64,000 nt of DNA, taken from assembly GCF_016629565.1 (NCBI RefSeq), contig NZ_AP023057.1, forward strand, positions 744,001 to 808,000, in the 5' to 3' direction. Every line of letters starts with the position of its first letter. Positions within the stretch are counted from its first letter, which is position 1. The stretch is from Nitratiruptor sp. YY08-10. GTDB taxonomy: Bacteria; Campylobacterota; Campylobacteria; Campylobacterales; Nitratiruptoraceae. Shown here one piece after another: positions 7,374 through 16,800 of this stretch. Position numbers and translations under genes: made by a program. The notes under the pieces were generated by a model. The model was not told the origin of the DNA, ran no database searches, and worked only from the letters and a program-made list of their open reading frames with translations.

Positions 7374-8053
7374 ACGTATCAGTCGCAGGAAAAGCAAAAA
7401 TCGTAAAAATATATAACATATCACGACTGGAGATGGAAGGTATCGAGTGGGATGCGTTTGATTTGGAATCTGCTGAAGATGTCAAAGAGCTTTTTGAAAT
7501 CGCCAAAGAATATGTCGAGAGCGCAGAAGCAGATGCTATCGAAGCACCTGAAGAGATACATTGCGCCGATCCGGACGAATCTTCCATAGAGATCGATTCG
7601 AAAACATACTATACCGATGATGTGATATTGAAAAACAAAAATATTGTCGATCTTCTACCATTGATTCAAAATGCCAAAGTGGGTGATATTTTCTTCGTTG
7701 TTGTTCAAGAGGGTGATGGCCGTTGGGATTTGGTAGCAGATATCGAGCATGCCGAGTCCAATGAAGTAGAGTTTGGGTATGTGGATTGTTCTGTGCTTTT
7801 TGATCAATACGACATATTACGAGAAGGTTATCTTGATGTACTATGCGATACACTTCTTCCGGAAACCTTGAAGGTAAAGGATGCGGCAGTAGAGCTTCAG
7901 GATTTTGTTTTTCATCCTGTTCAAAGTTACGGACAGCTCTATGTCGTAAAAAAAGATCCGGTAGGAGATGTGAAAGTATTGCAAAAAATCGATTACGGTG
8001 GAAGGATGCTGAGCGGGACAGATATGATCGTAGATGATTTTGAAGCAAATTAG
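7370..8053 (+). CDS. Acidic soluble protein of unknown function coupled to FhlB
   Basis: A 227-residue protein with no family I recognise. It is very acidic, has no signal peptide or membrane segment, and alternates short strands (VGDIFFVVVQEGDGRWDLVA, EVEFGYVDCSVLF) with helices. A strong GGAGAAACG site precedes ATG 7370, which overlaps the FhlB stop. Its position at the end of the FliK-like/FhlB cluster suggests a link to flagellar export or envelope function, but nothing in the sequence proves this. Confidence 0.7.
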   Translation: MNVSVAGKAKIVKIYNISRLEMEGIEWDAFDLESAEDVKELFEIAKEYVESAEADAIEAPEEIHCADPDESSIEIDSKTYYTDDVILKNKNIVDLLPLIQNAKVGDIFFVVVQEGDGRWDLVADIEHAESNEVEFGYVDCSVLFDQYDILREGYLDVLCDTLLPETLKVKDAAVELQDFVFHPVQSYGQLYVVKKDPVGDVKVLQKIDYGGRMLSGTDMIVDDFEAN

Positions 8054-8245
8054 TTTTTCCTTTTTTCCCTTATGAGTCTCCGCATGTCCTCGTTTTGAGG
8101 GCGATTTTATCCATTATTTCTTTCTATAGTATGATATAAGCATGATATTACCATTGAGTAAACTCTATTTAAGATATTTTAGTTATCATTTTTTATTATG
8201 AAATATTTTTTTGCTTCAAAAAATATGTGTCAAGGATATTAAAAC
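8054..8245 (+). other. AT-rich intergenic region before the signalling operon
   Basis: The longest gene-free stretch in the window (192 bases). It begins with T-runs and a weak CCTC-GTTTT-GAGG stem (about 8089-8100) that could end the upstream operon. Further on there are TATAGTATGATATAAG-like AT blocks (near 8124-8142) usable as -10 boxes. I found no sigma-54 GG/GC pair at correct spacing and no clear sigma-28 pattern. No small ORF is convincing. Confidence 0.5.
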
Positions 8246-9919
8246 TTGAAAAGTCTCAATCAGCAGCTTCAAGAGTGTATCGTCCATCTCTTTGAACATG
8301 TTTTTGAAGGAATTATTTTTATTGAAGTTGATGGAACGATTCTATATGCCAACGGCAGTGCTGCAAAAATAGTAGGATATCAAAAAGAAGAGCTTGTAGG
8401 GAAAAACGTATTTGAATTTGTTGATGATAATTGCAAAAGTATTGTACAAAACCATATTGGAAAAAATTATAGCAAACCCTACAAAGTCAAGGTTAAAAAA
8501 AGAGACGGTTCGAATGCCTGGGTTTTGGTGAAGGGGAGAAGTATCCAGTTATTCGGTACTGTTTTGCGTATCGTTTCCATTTTTGATATTTCCGAAATCG
8601 TAGAAAAAGATAACCTTATTGACTACCTGTCCAATTACGATTTGCTTACAGGACTTTACAACAGAAAGTTTTTTTTAGAGTATATCCAAGAAGTACTTTC
8701 CTTTTATACGAGTCATTCTCTTTATGGGACAATCTTTTTTATCGATATCGACGATTTTCGAGAGATCAATGAGATTCGTGGACATGAAATTGGAGATCTT
8801 CTTTTAAAAGAGATCAAAAAAAGACTACAAGCCCTTGTGAAAACGGAGGCTTTGATAGCCAGAGCCGGAGGTGATGAATTTCTTATCTTTTGTGATTTAA
8901 AAGAAAAAAATAGAGAGAGAGCTCGGATTTTCAGTGTCACGTTTGCAAATCGGCTGCGAAAAGAGTTGGAAAAGCCTTATTGTATCGAGGATCAGACTAT
9001 CAACATAACAGTCAGCATCGGTATTGCACTGATTGAGCCAAATTTAGATATCGCCACTTTGTTAAAACAGGTTGATGTCGCTTTGTACAACGCGAAAGAG
9101 AAGCGAAGAAATCGCATTATCGTTTTTAATTCCAGATATCTTGAGATGGTAAAAGAGAAGAGCGCATTAAAAGAAAAAATCAAAGCCGGACTGAAAAGAG
9201 GCGAATTTTTTCTAGCCTTTCAAAAAAAAGTCCGTTTACAAAACGGTTCCCCACATATTGTTGGATATGAAGCGTTGATACGATGGGAACGAGACGGAGA
9301 GATAATTTCTCCAGCCAAATTCATACCTATAGCTGAAGAGAATGGATTGATTATCGAAATAGGTGAGTATGTTTTGCGTGCGGTCTGCTCCTATCTTCAA
9401 AATAGTGATACGAAGATTTCGGTCAATATCAGTCCAAGACAATTTGAGGACGAGCTTTTCGTCAAGCGAGTGAAAGAAATTATCAATGAATATAGCATCG
9501 AGCCAAATAATCTTATCTTTGAGATAACAGAAAATATTTTATTGGAAAATATCAAGGAAGCGATTGTTAAAATAATTCAACTAAAAAAATTTGGTATATC
9601 ATTTAGCATCGATGATTTTGGAACGGGGTTTTCTTCCTTTGAATATCTAAAAACGCTTCCGCTGTCTGAGCTGAAAATCGATCAAATGTTTGTAAAAAAT
9701 ATTGTCGATAATTCCAATGATTATGCAATTGTGGAAGCGATGACAAAAATTGGTCATATTTTTGAGTTGCAAGTAGTTGCAGAGGGTGTTGAGACAAAGG
9801 AGCAGCTGCAAATTTTACAAAAGATCGGGGTAGATGTGTATCAAGGATACTATTTTGGCAAACCCGAAATCAATCAATTTATAAGGAGTATAAATGGGAT
9901 TTATAAAGAAACATTTTGA
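8246..9919 (+). CDS. PAS-GGDEF-EAL cyclic-di-GMP enzyme
   Basis: A 557-residue soluble protein with TTG start and AAGGATATT upstream. It has a PAS sensor (about 12-118: GIIFIEVDGTILYANGSAA), a diguanylate cyclase domain (about 125-295) with DLLTGLYNR, FIDIDDFREIN and an intact AGGDEF (208-212), and an EAL phosphodiesterase domain (about 305-550) with EALIRW, NISPRQF, ITEN, DDFGTG, LKIDQMF, VAEGVET and QGYYFGKP. All catalytic motifs of both domains are present. The inhibitory I-site RxxD is absent (KTEA instead). No membrane segment. It overlaps the next gene by 26 bases, so it is co-translated with a receptor and a CheW protein. Confidence 0.93.
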   Translation: MKSLNQQLQECIVHLFEHVFEGIIFIEVDGTILYANGSAAKIVGYQKEELVGKNVFEFVDDNCKSIVQNHIGKNYSKPYKVKVKKRDGSNAWVLVKGRSIQLFGTVLRIVSIFDISEIVEKDNLIDYLSNYDLLTGLYNRKFFLEYIQEVLSFYTSHSLYGTIFFIDIDDFREINEIRGHEIGDLLLKEIKKRLQALVKTEALIARAGGDEFLIFCDLKEKNRERARIFSVTFANRLRKELEKPYCIEDQTINITVSIGIALIEPNLDIATLLKQVDVALYNAKEKRRNRIIVFNSRYLEMVKEKSALKEKIKAGLKRGEFFLAFQKKVRLQNGSPHIVGYEALIRWERDGEIISPAKFIPIAEENGLIIEIGEYVLRAVCSYLQNSDTKISVNISPRQFEDELFVKRVKEIINEYSIEPNNLIFEITENILLENIKEAIVKIIQLKKFGISFSIDDFGTGFSSFEYLKTLPLSELKIDQMFVKNIVDNSNDYAIVEAMTKIGHIFELQVVAEGVETKEQLQILQKIGVDVYQGYYFGKPEINQFIRSINGIYKETF

Positions 9920-11774
9920 AAACCAGGGAATAACAGAAAATTCGAATAATACGCAACAGGATGAAACGCAAAACAGTATAGATTTAAATACAGCAACTAT
10001 CGAGGAAATTTCTCACAAACTGACTGAAAAAACGGCAGAAGGTTTGGCGGCAATTGAAGAAATCAAAGGAACAATGGAGCAGATTGCTGCAGCGGCAGAA
10101 GAGAATGCTGGGGCGGCTGAAGAGAGTCTGAGTGCAATTGAAGAGATCAATAAAAATGCCCAAACTCTGGAAAATGACAGTAACTTTATATTAGAGATTT
10201 CTGAAAAATTTATGGAGCTCATCAAAGGAGCGAATCAAAGTATCTTAGAAGATAAAGAGAAGATGCGTGTTACTGCAAATTTTGCAGAAGAGATTGCAAA
10301 GAAGGCAAATCTTTTATACGATTCATCCAAAGAGATCGATAATGCAGTCAATTTGATTACAAAACTGGCAAAGAAAACCTCATTATTGGCACTCAATGCT
10401 GCTATCGAAGCTGCCAGAGCTAAAGAAAAAGGCAAAAGCTTCACTATTATGGCTTCTGAGATTCGCCAGATTGCTTCAAAATCCAATAGATACGTGGTCA
10501 ATATCAAAGAGATTGTCCAAATAACGCAAGAAAAGATTGCTGTAGCAAAAGATGTGATGAATACACTTCATACTTCGATGCAAGAGGCCGAAAAAATTGC
10601 TCTTGACAGCTCAAATAACATGTATAGCATCATGAATTTGATCAAAAAGACAAATGAGTTGACAATGAGTATTGTTGATGCAGTAAAACGAACGGCAAAA
10701 GAGGTGAGTGCTATGCATCAAAGTGCGGAGATTATTGCCAGTGCTGCAGAAGAGAGTGCCAGTGCAGTCAGTGAGATCACCAATACAATTTCTCAGCAGG
10801 TTGAAGCCTTCGCGCAAGCTGAAGTTGCAGCAAAAATGATCAAAGATCTTATCGACAAGATGGAAGGAGGCGATAAAAAAGCGGTAGTAGATGAGTTGGC
10901 ATCTGCTTCAGAAGAGCTAACCAGCACCAATGAGGAGATCGAGCGTTCGATGGAGCAGACTGTTGAAGCATTGGAACAGATAGAAGAGGCAGCCAATATT
11001 GCCAAAGAGGATGCTAAAAGAGCGGAAGAAATAACAATAAAAACTTTGCAAGAGGCATCTCATGCAAAGGATCTATTGAACAATCTTTTTGAAGATTTGA
11101 AAAAAATTGATCAGATTTTTGATAGTGTGATACAAGATCTAAAAAGAATAAAAGCGATGGCTTTGGAAAATACAAAATCATCCGAAGATATCATTCCTTC
11201 ACTTGATTTTATCAACTCAAAAATCAATGCTCTCAATGATATGATTCGCAAAATTGAACTCTCCATCGTTCAAATTTCGGCCCTTTCAATCAATGGTTCA
11301 GTAGAAGCAATACGAGCTGGTGAATTTGGTAGCGGTTTTAGTGAAGTGAGTCGCGATATTAAAGAGCTTGCCAACAGTTCAGAAGAGAATCTTGACAAGG
11401 TTATTCAGACAATCAACAAAGTAAAAGAGGAAAATGACCAAATCAATGTATTGGTCAATAATATTATTCTTACCCAACGTGCGGAAAACGAGAAGCTTGA
11501 TAGAATCGAATATGAACTTGCCAACAATAAAGAGAATTTGACAAAAGTGCTAGAAGCGGTGGAAAAAGGTGTTACACTTGTCGAAAATATCGTACAGGCG
11601 CTCGAGCAGAGTAAAATTGCTGCAGAACAGATTTTAGAAGCCGGAGAACTATCTCACAAAAATGCTGCTGAATCGAAAGAGGCTGCAAATATCATTTTAC
11701 AAATCAGTAGAGATATGAAAGAGCTTTCTGCAAAACTGTATGAAATAGCATCAGCATTGGCTGGAGAAGCGTAA
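9894..11774 (+). CDS. Soluble chemoreceptor with two tandem MCP signalling hairpins
   Basis: A 626-residue, almost fully helical protein with no signal peptide, membrane segment or recognisable sensor domain. The first hairpin (about 40-315) has a typical tip, SLLALNAAIEAARAKEKG, at 163-180. The second (about 330-625) has a divergent tip, ALSINGSVEAIRAGEFGSGF (463-482), that keeps the Asn, Glu and Arg positions. Each is flanked by AAAEENAGAAEES- or ASASEELTSTNEE-like bundle repeats. Start at ATG 9894 follows a strong AAGGAG inside the end of the GGDEF-EAL gene. The stop overlaps the CheW gene as TAATG. It probably takes its input from the partner proteins. Confidence 0.9.
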   Translation: MGFIKKHFENQGITENSNNTQQDETQNSIDLNTATIEEISHKLTEKTAEGLAAIEEIKGTMEQIAAAAEENAGAAEESLSAIEEINKNAQTLENDSNFILEISEKFMELIKGANQSILEDKEKMRVTANFAEEIAKKANLLYDSSKEIDNAVNLITKLAKKTSLLALNAAIEAARAKEKGKSFTIMASEIRQIASKSNRYVVNIKEIVQITQEKIAVAKDVMNTLHTSMQEAEKIALDSSNNMYSIMNLIKKTNELTMSIVDAVKRTAKEVSAMHQSAEIIASAAEESASAVSEITNTISQQVEAFAQAEVAAKMIKDLIDKMEGGDKKAVVDELASASEELTSTNEEIERSMEQTVEALEQIEEAANIAKEDAKRAEEITIKTLQEASHAKDLLNNLFEDLKKIDQIFDSVIQDLKRIKAMALENTKSSEDIIPSLDFINSKINALNDMIRKIELSIVQISALSINGSVEAIRAGEFGSGFSEVSRDIKELANSSEENLDKVIQTINKVKEENDQINVLVNNIILTQRAENEKLDRIEYELANNKENLTKVLEAVEKGVTLVENIVQALEQSKIAAEQILEAGELSHKNAAESKEAANIILQISRDMKELSAKLYEIASALAGEA

Positions 11775-13123
11775 TGGTCTCCGTCTGTACATTTAAATTA
11801 AACAACTCCATTTTCGGCGTCAATGTTGACAATGTGAAGTGGATTGTGGATGTGGAGAAGGTGTATGATGTTGCTTTTATGCCGGAGTATATTATAGGAG
11901 AGATCAAACAAAATGATGATGTCTATTTTTTGGTGTGCCTCAAAAAGCTGTTGAAGCTTGGAGACTGTGAAGATCTGAAAAACAAGAGCGCCATAATTTT
12001 AAGCATCAAAGATAAAGATTTTGCCATCCTTGTGGATGAAATCCATAAGATCGAAGAGATAGAAAATATAAAATATAACAATGACAAAATCGAAGTGATC
12101 AATTTTGATGAAGAAGTGGTGGAAATTTTGAAAGAGGATTTCTTTTATAGCAGTGTCGATGTCCCGACGATCAAGCCATCCTATCAAAAGCAAAAAGAGG
12201 AACTTCTAGATAACACTTTGGAAACAGATCAAGATGAGACAAGTTTGATTCTGTTTAAACTAGGGAAAGAGATTTTTGCCGTGGATGCTTCTATGGTGCA
12301 GTTTGTCGAAGTTTTGGAAGATGCAAAAAAGGGTATGTATATTCCGAAAGAGGAGTTTATAGAAGGTGTTTATTTGGTGAAAAATAGGCTATTGCATCTT
12401 ATCAATCTTGGGAAACTGCTACATGTTGATAGTAAGCTTGGTGAAAATATTTTTATTTTTAAAAAAGAGAATCTTCATTTGGGACTCAGTGTCGGTGAGA
12501 TTCTCAATATAGTCAATGTCCAAACAGAAAACATCAATATTGCAAGAGGAGAAGAGATTCTCGACCGTTTTTTTATATATGAAAACCAGGTGATATCCAT
12601 CATTAGTAATGAATATCTGCAAAATCTTATCGAGATGTACGGTATTACCTCTCATGACAAAAACGAAGTTTCAAAAAGGGTGCATGAATATGAAGAGTTC
12701 TTGATCGTCAGTGTGGACGGAAAAAGATTGGCGATTAAAATGGAAAATATCAAAGGTATTCATGAAGAGCATGAAGTGCATATCACACGATCTTTGGAAC
12801 ATAGAGAAGGGGTTGAAGGAATTGTTGCTATCGATTCAAGAAGTTATCTGCTTTTTGATTTGGAATATCTGGCAACCAAAACAGAAAGTCAAGGAAAGGA
12901 TGGACTGATCCTTATCATGCAAACGGAAGTTGAGAACAGACTCTTCGATTATGCCCTGCTTATTGGTTCTATTCAAGAAATCATACAAGTTCCAAAAGAT
13001 GATGTGCATATCGTTGTTTCAGAAAAAGAGCATTTTATTAAAGGGACGGTAGAGTATCATGATGAAGTCTATAACATTATCAATACAAAATGGATAGTGG
13101 AACAATTACAAAAGAATGCATAA
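11774..13123 (+). CDS. Triple CheW-domain adaptor protein
   Basis: A 449-residue soluble protein made of three CheW-like folds: about 2-125 (CTFKLNNSIFGVNVDNVKWI), 156-289 (LILFKLGKEIFAVDASMVQ) and 307-446 (FLIVSVDGKRLAIKMENIKG). Linkers are acidic and Lys/Glu-rich. All three are divergent and none keeps the usual NLRG stretch, so binding to ordinary CheA or receptors is not assured. CheW proteins couple receptors to CheA. The start codon lies inside the stop of the tandem MCP gene (TAATG), so the receptor and adaptor are made in a fixed ratio. No CheA or CheY gene is nearby. Confidence 0.85.
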   Translation: MVSVCTFKLNNSIFGVNVDNVKWIVDVEKVYDVAFMPEYIIGEIKQNDDVYFLVCLKKLLKLGDCEDLKNKSAIILSIKDKDFAILVDEIHKIEEIENIKYNNDKIEVINFDEEVVEILKEDFFYSSVDVPTIKPSYQKQKEELLDNTLETDQDETSLILFKLGKEIFAVDASMVQFVEVLEDAKKGMYIPKEEFIEGVYLVKNRLLHLINLGKLLHVDSKLGENIFIFKKENLHLGLSVGEILNIVNVQTENINIARGEEILDRFFIYENQVISIISNEYLQNLIEMYGITSHDKNEVSKRVHEYEEFLIVSVDGKRLAIKMENIKGIHEEHEVHITRSLEHREGVEGIVAIDSRSYLLFDLEYLATKTESQGKDGLILIMQTEVENRLFDYALLIGSIQEIIQVPKDDVHIVVSEKEHFIKGTVEYHDEVYNIINTKWIVEQLQKNA

Positions 13124-13126
13124 GTA

Positions 13127-13741
13127 TTATAGTCCCTCTTCGATGAGGCTCCATAGAGCCTCTATCTCATCCTCTTCAAAAAACTGTGTATCGAAATGGG
13201 TAAAAAGATACTCTACCTTTTTTTGATCAAAACTTCTTTTAGGGATACATTCACTGTGCGCTTGTAAAAAAGCTCGCACCAATACAGGGTCTCGTTTGAT
13301 TTTTGATTCACACACGAAACAGACAGGTTCAGTATGAAGTCTTCCCTCAAAATACAGCAGCTTCAAATAGCCTTCTATCATTGCGCGTTTGGGATTTTGT
13401 CTTTCTAGGCGTTTTGAAAGATCGCAAAGCAGATCATAGTAAAATGGATCAATTGCTTCTATATCAAAAAGATGGGCATGTAGCAGTTTGATAAACTTTT
13501 GCCAAAGCAGTGTTGTATGCATCGATTTAAGCCAGGGTGTACCTAAATGGGTGATGTGCCTCATTTTGGGAAGATAACCGATATCATGCTCTATTTCAAA
13601 GTCCACTTTGTAGCCCAAATTGATCGTACTGTGCCTTGCACCATAGAATCGATACAGTGTATACACTCTTTTTTGAGTGAGGACTTTTACGATGAGGTCT
13701 TCATTTTTTACTTTGGTAATATGGAGTATGAATCCTTGCAT
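13127..13741 (-). CDS. recO: RecO-like recombination mediator
   Basis: About 204 residues, transcribed against its neighbours and ending 3 bases after the CheW gene. The N-terminus (MQGFILHITKVKNEDLIVKVLT) matches the RecO OB-fold start, and the middle is helical with VCFVCESKI as a possible zinc knuckle. It is shorter than E. coli RecO (about 240), as is usual in Campylobacterota. RecO works with RecR (encoded at 36982) to load RecA on SSB-coated DNA. I chose ATG 13741; a TTG one codon upstream is possible. Confidence 0.75.
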   Translation of the reverse strand: MQGFILHITKVKNEDLIVKVLTQKRVYTLYRFYGARHSTINLGYKVDFEIEHDIGYLPKMRHITHLGTPWLKSMHTTLLWQKFIKLLHAHLFDIEAIDPFYYDLLCDLSKRLERQNPKRAMIEGYLKLLYFEGRLHTEPVCFVCESKIKRDPVLVRAFLQAHSECIPKRSFDQKKVEYLFTHFDTQFFEEDEIEALWSLIEEGL

Positions 13742-13781
13742 CAACAGCTCATTTATAAGTAGTTTTTAACGAAATTTAGGA

Positions 13782-13787
13782 TAAAAT
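13782..13787 (+). promoter_or_regulatory. Candidate -10 box for the gltB operon
   Basis: TAAAAT in the divergent recO/gltB gap, within AT-rich sequence and 60 bases before the gltB ATG. It is the probable start of the long gltB-gltD-IMPase-accD chain. Confidence 0.4.
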
Positions 13788-13846
13788 AATTTCAACTTAT
13801 ACTAAAAAAAATATTAAAAGTTGTTTAAAGTAAGAAAGGTGGACGG

Positions 13847-16800
13847 ATGGATTTTTTAACTTCCTACAAAGACAACTGTGGGTTTGGTTTGCTTGCCAGT
13901 ATTGACAACAAGCCTTCCCACAAAAATGTTAATGACGCGATTCAGTCGCTTGAGAGAATGATGCACAGAGGTGCCATTGCGGCAGATGGAAAGAGTGGTG
14001 ATGGAAGCGGACTACTTTTTTCCATGCCTCATAAATTTTTCAAAAGAATAGCAAAAGAAGAGGGGTTTGTTCTTCCTTCTAAATATGCTGTGGCAATGGT
14101 TTTTTATAAAAATGAGGAAAATCTTACTGTCATTAAAGAGCAGTGTAAAAAGAACGACCTCAAAGTCCTTCATACGAGAAAGGTTCCTGTCAATACCGAA
14201 GCTCTCGGGGAACTGGCGCTGAAAACCCTCCCAAATATTGTTCAAATCTTTGTTGCTCCAAACTCTTTGATCGCGACAAAACGATTTGAAGCTCTTTTAT
14301 ATCTCACAAGAAGAGAGATCGAACACGCTTTGGAAGATGATGAAGATTTTTATATCCCAAGTTTTTCGAGTAAAACGGTCTCCTATAAAGGGCTTGTTAT
14401 GCCCACCTATATCAAAATGTTCTATCCTGATCTCCAAGATGAGGATTTTGAAGCCAGTTTCGTTCTTTTCCATCAGCGATTTTCCACCAATACGTTGCCA
14501 AAATGGAAGCTTGCCCAGCCTTTTAGAATGATTGCACACAATGGTGAGATCAATTCCGTTTCCGCCAACAGATACAACGTTCTGGCTAAATGCGAATCAC
14601 TTAAAAGCGAAGTTTTCAGCCCTGAAGAGATCGAGAGAATCCTACCGGTTCTTGAAAAAGAGGCAAGTGACAGTAAAAGTTTGGATAACTTTTTTGAATT
14701 TTTGATTGTCAATGGTATGGAGTTTTTCAAAGCAACTCGCGCACTTATTCCGGCTCCTTGGCAAAATGCTCCGCATATGGATGCGCACCTCAGGGCCTAT
14801 TATGAATATTCCAGTACCTGTTTTGAAGCATGGGATGGTCCAGCGGCTGTGAGTATGACCGATGGGCGTTATATTGGATGTGTACTCGATAGAAACGGCC
14901 TTCGCCCGGCAAAATATATCATCACGAAAGATAAACGGCTGATCATTGCGAGTGAATATGGAATTTTGGGTGTTCCGGAAGAAAATATTTTGGAGCGTGG
15001 AAGACTGCAAAGTGGTGAGATGATAGCGCTTGATCTCAAATATGGTGTCATTCTTAAAAACGAAGATATCAACGATTACCTCAAAAACTCCAATCCATAT
15101 GCCCAGTGGCTCAATGAAAATATGGTCTATTTGCAAGAGCATATCGAAACGCCATTTAGCAATATTGATGATTACAAACTTGAAGATATCGTTCACAAAC
15201 AGCGTTATTACAATATCACCCATGAGCTAGTAGAGCAGGTGATTGAGCCGATGATCAAAGAGGGAAAAGAAGCAGTTGGCTCTATGGGTGACGATACGCC
15301 TATGGCGGCCTTTAGTCAAAAGCAAAGAGCCTTTGTTGATTTTTTCAAACAAAAATTTGCCCAGGTGACAAACCCTCCGATCGATCCGATTCGAGAGAAG
15401 ATTGTTATGAGTCTCAATACCGGCTTTGGCGAGATCCACAATATTTTGGATGAAGACCCAAATCACGCGATACGCCTCAAAGCAGTATCGCCTATTCTGA
15501 TTCGAGAAAAACTCGATGTCCTTCTATCCTATGGCGATCCGAAACATCCGCGCTATCAGGCTTGCTTTAAAAATAGAACGTTTTCGACAGCTTTTGAAAA
15601 AGATCTCAAAGCAAGCCTTGAAAAGCTGTGCGATGAGGTGATCGATGCCGTTGTCAACGAAGGGGTGCGAATCATCGTCTTAGATGACAGAGAACTCAGT
15701 CCAAATAAAAAGACGATGCCTATGGCGATGGTAATAGGCCGGCTCAATAAGCGATTGCTTGAAGCCAAGGTTCGGCATCTTGTCTCTACCGTTGCAATCA
15801 CCGGTGAAGTGTATGACTCACACTCTGCCGCAGTTATGATAGGTTATGGTGCAAGTGCGGTCTATCCGTATCTGCTTTTTGCCACAGTCTATGAGAAACT
15901 TAAAAAAGAGGATCTGACTCCTTTTGAACTAAGAAACAGGTTTAAAAATGTGGTCAATGCCTTGAATGCCGGATTTTTGAAAATCATGTCAAAAATGGGT
16001 ATCTCTACTATTGCATCCTATAGAAACTCTGGTCTTTTCGATGTTTTGGGCCTAAGTGAAGAGATCGTGAATGAATGCTTTTCCAATTCGGCTTGCCTGC
16101 TTCCAGGACTAACCTATGAAGATATAGAGGAGCGGCTCAACAGGTATCATGAAAAAGCGTATGAGATCGATATAGAAAAGAGAATCTTTCCATTGGAACT
16201 TGGAGGCTATTACAAATATATCGACGGCAGTGAATATCACGACTTCAATCCAAATACTGTCAATCAGATCCATAAAGTCTCGATTACTGGAGACTGGAGT
16301 GATTATGAGCAGCTTAAAAAGATGGTGGATGGCAGAGGTTTTCGGTTTATTCGAGACTTTTTCGAATTTCAAAGCGATCGAAAGCCAGTAAGCCTCGATG
16401 AAGTAGAACCGATCGAGAATATCTTCAAGCGATTTGACAGTGCTGCGATGAGTCTTGGATCCATTTCGCCGGAAGCGCATGAGTGTATTGCTGAAGCGAT
16501 GAACAAAATCGGTGCGCAAAGCAACTCAGGTGAAGGTGGTGAAGATGCAAGACGTTTTGGAACCATCAAAAACTCAAAAATCAAACAGGTTGCAAGTGGA
16601 CGCTTTGGCGTAACCCCGGCCTATCTTAGAAGTGCAAAAGAGATTCAGATCAAAATCGCTCAAGGAGCAAAACCGGGTGAGGGTGGTCAGCTTCCAGGAC
16701 ATAAAGTGACAGCGCTTATCGCTAAGCTAAGACATACGATGCCAGGCGTCACCCTTATCTCGCCTCCACCACACCACGATATCTACTCTATTGAGGATCT

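Noticed and set aside
8054-8245. Sigma-54 or flagellar sigma-28 promoter before the signalling operon
   Set aside because: A TTGCTT exists near 8210 but there is no GG at the required distance, and no good sigma-28 match.
14642-15223. 193-residue antisense ORF in gltB
   Set aside because: Low-complexity Ile/Phe-rich translation with no ribosome site, opposite a highly conserved enzyme; typical mirror ORF.
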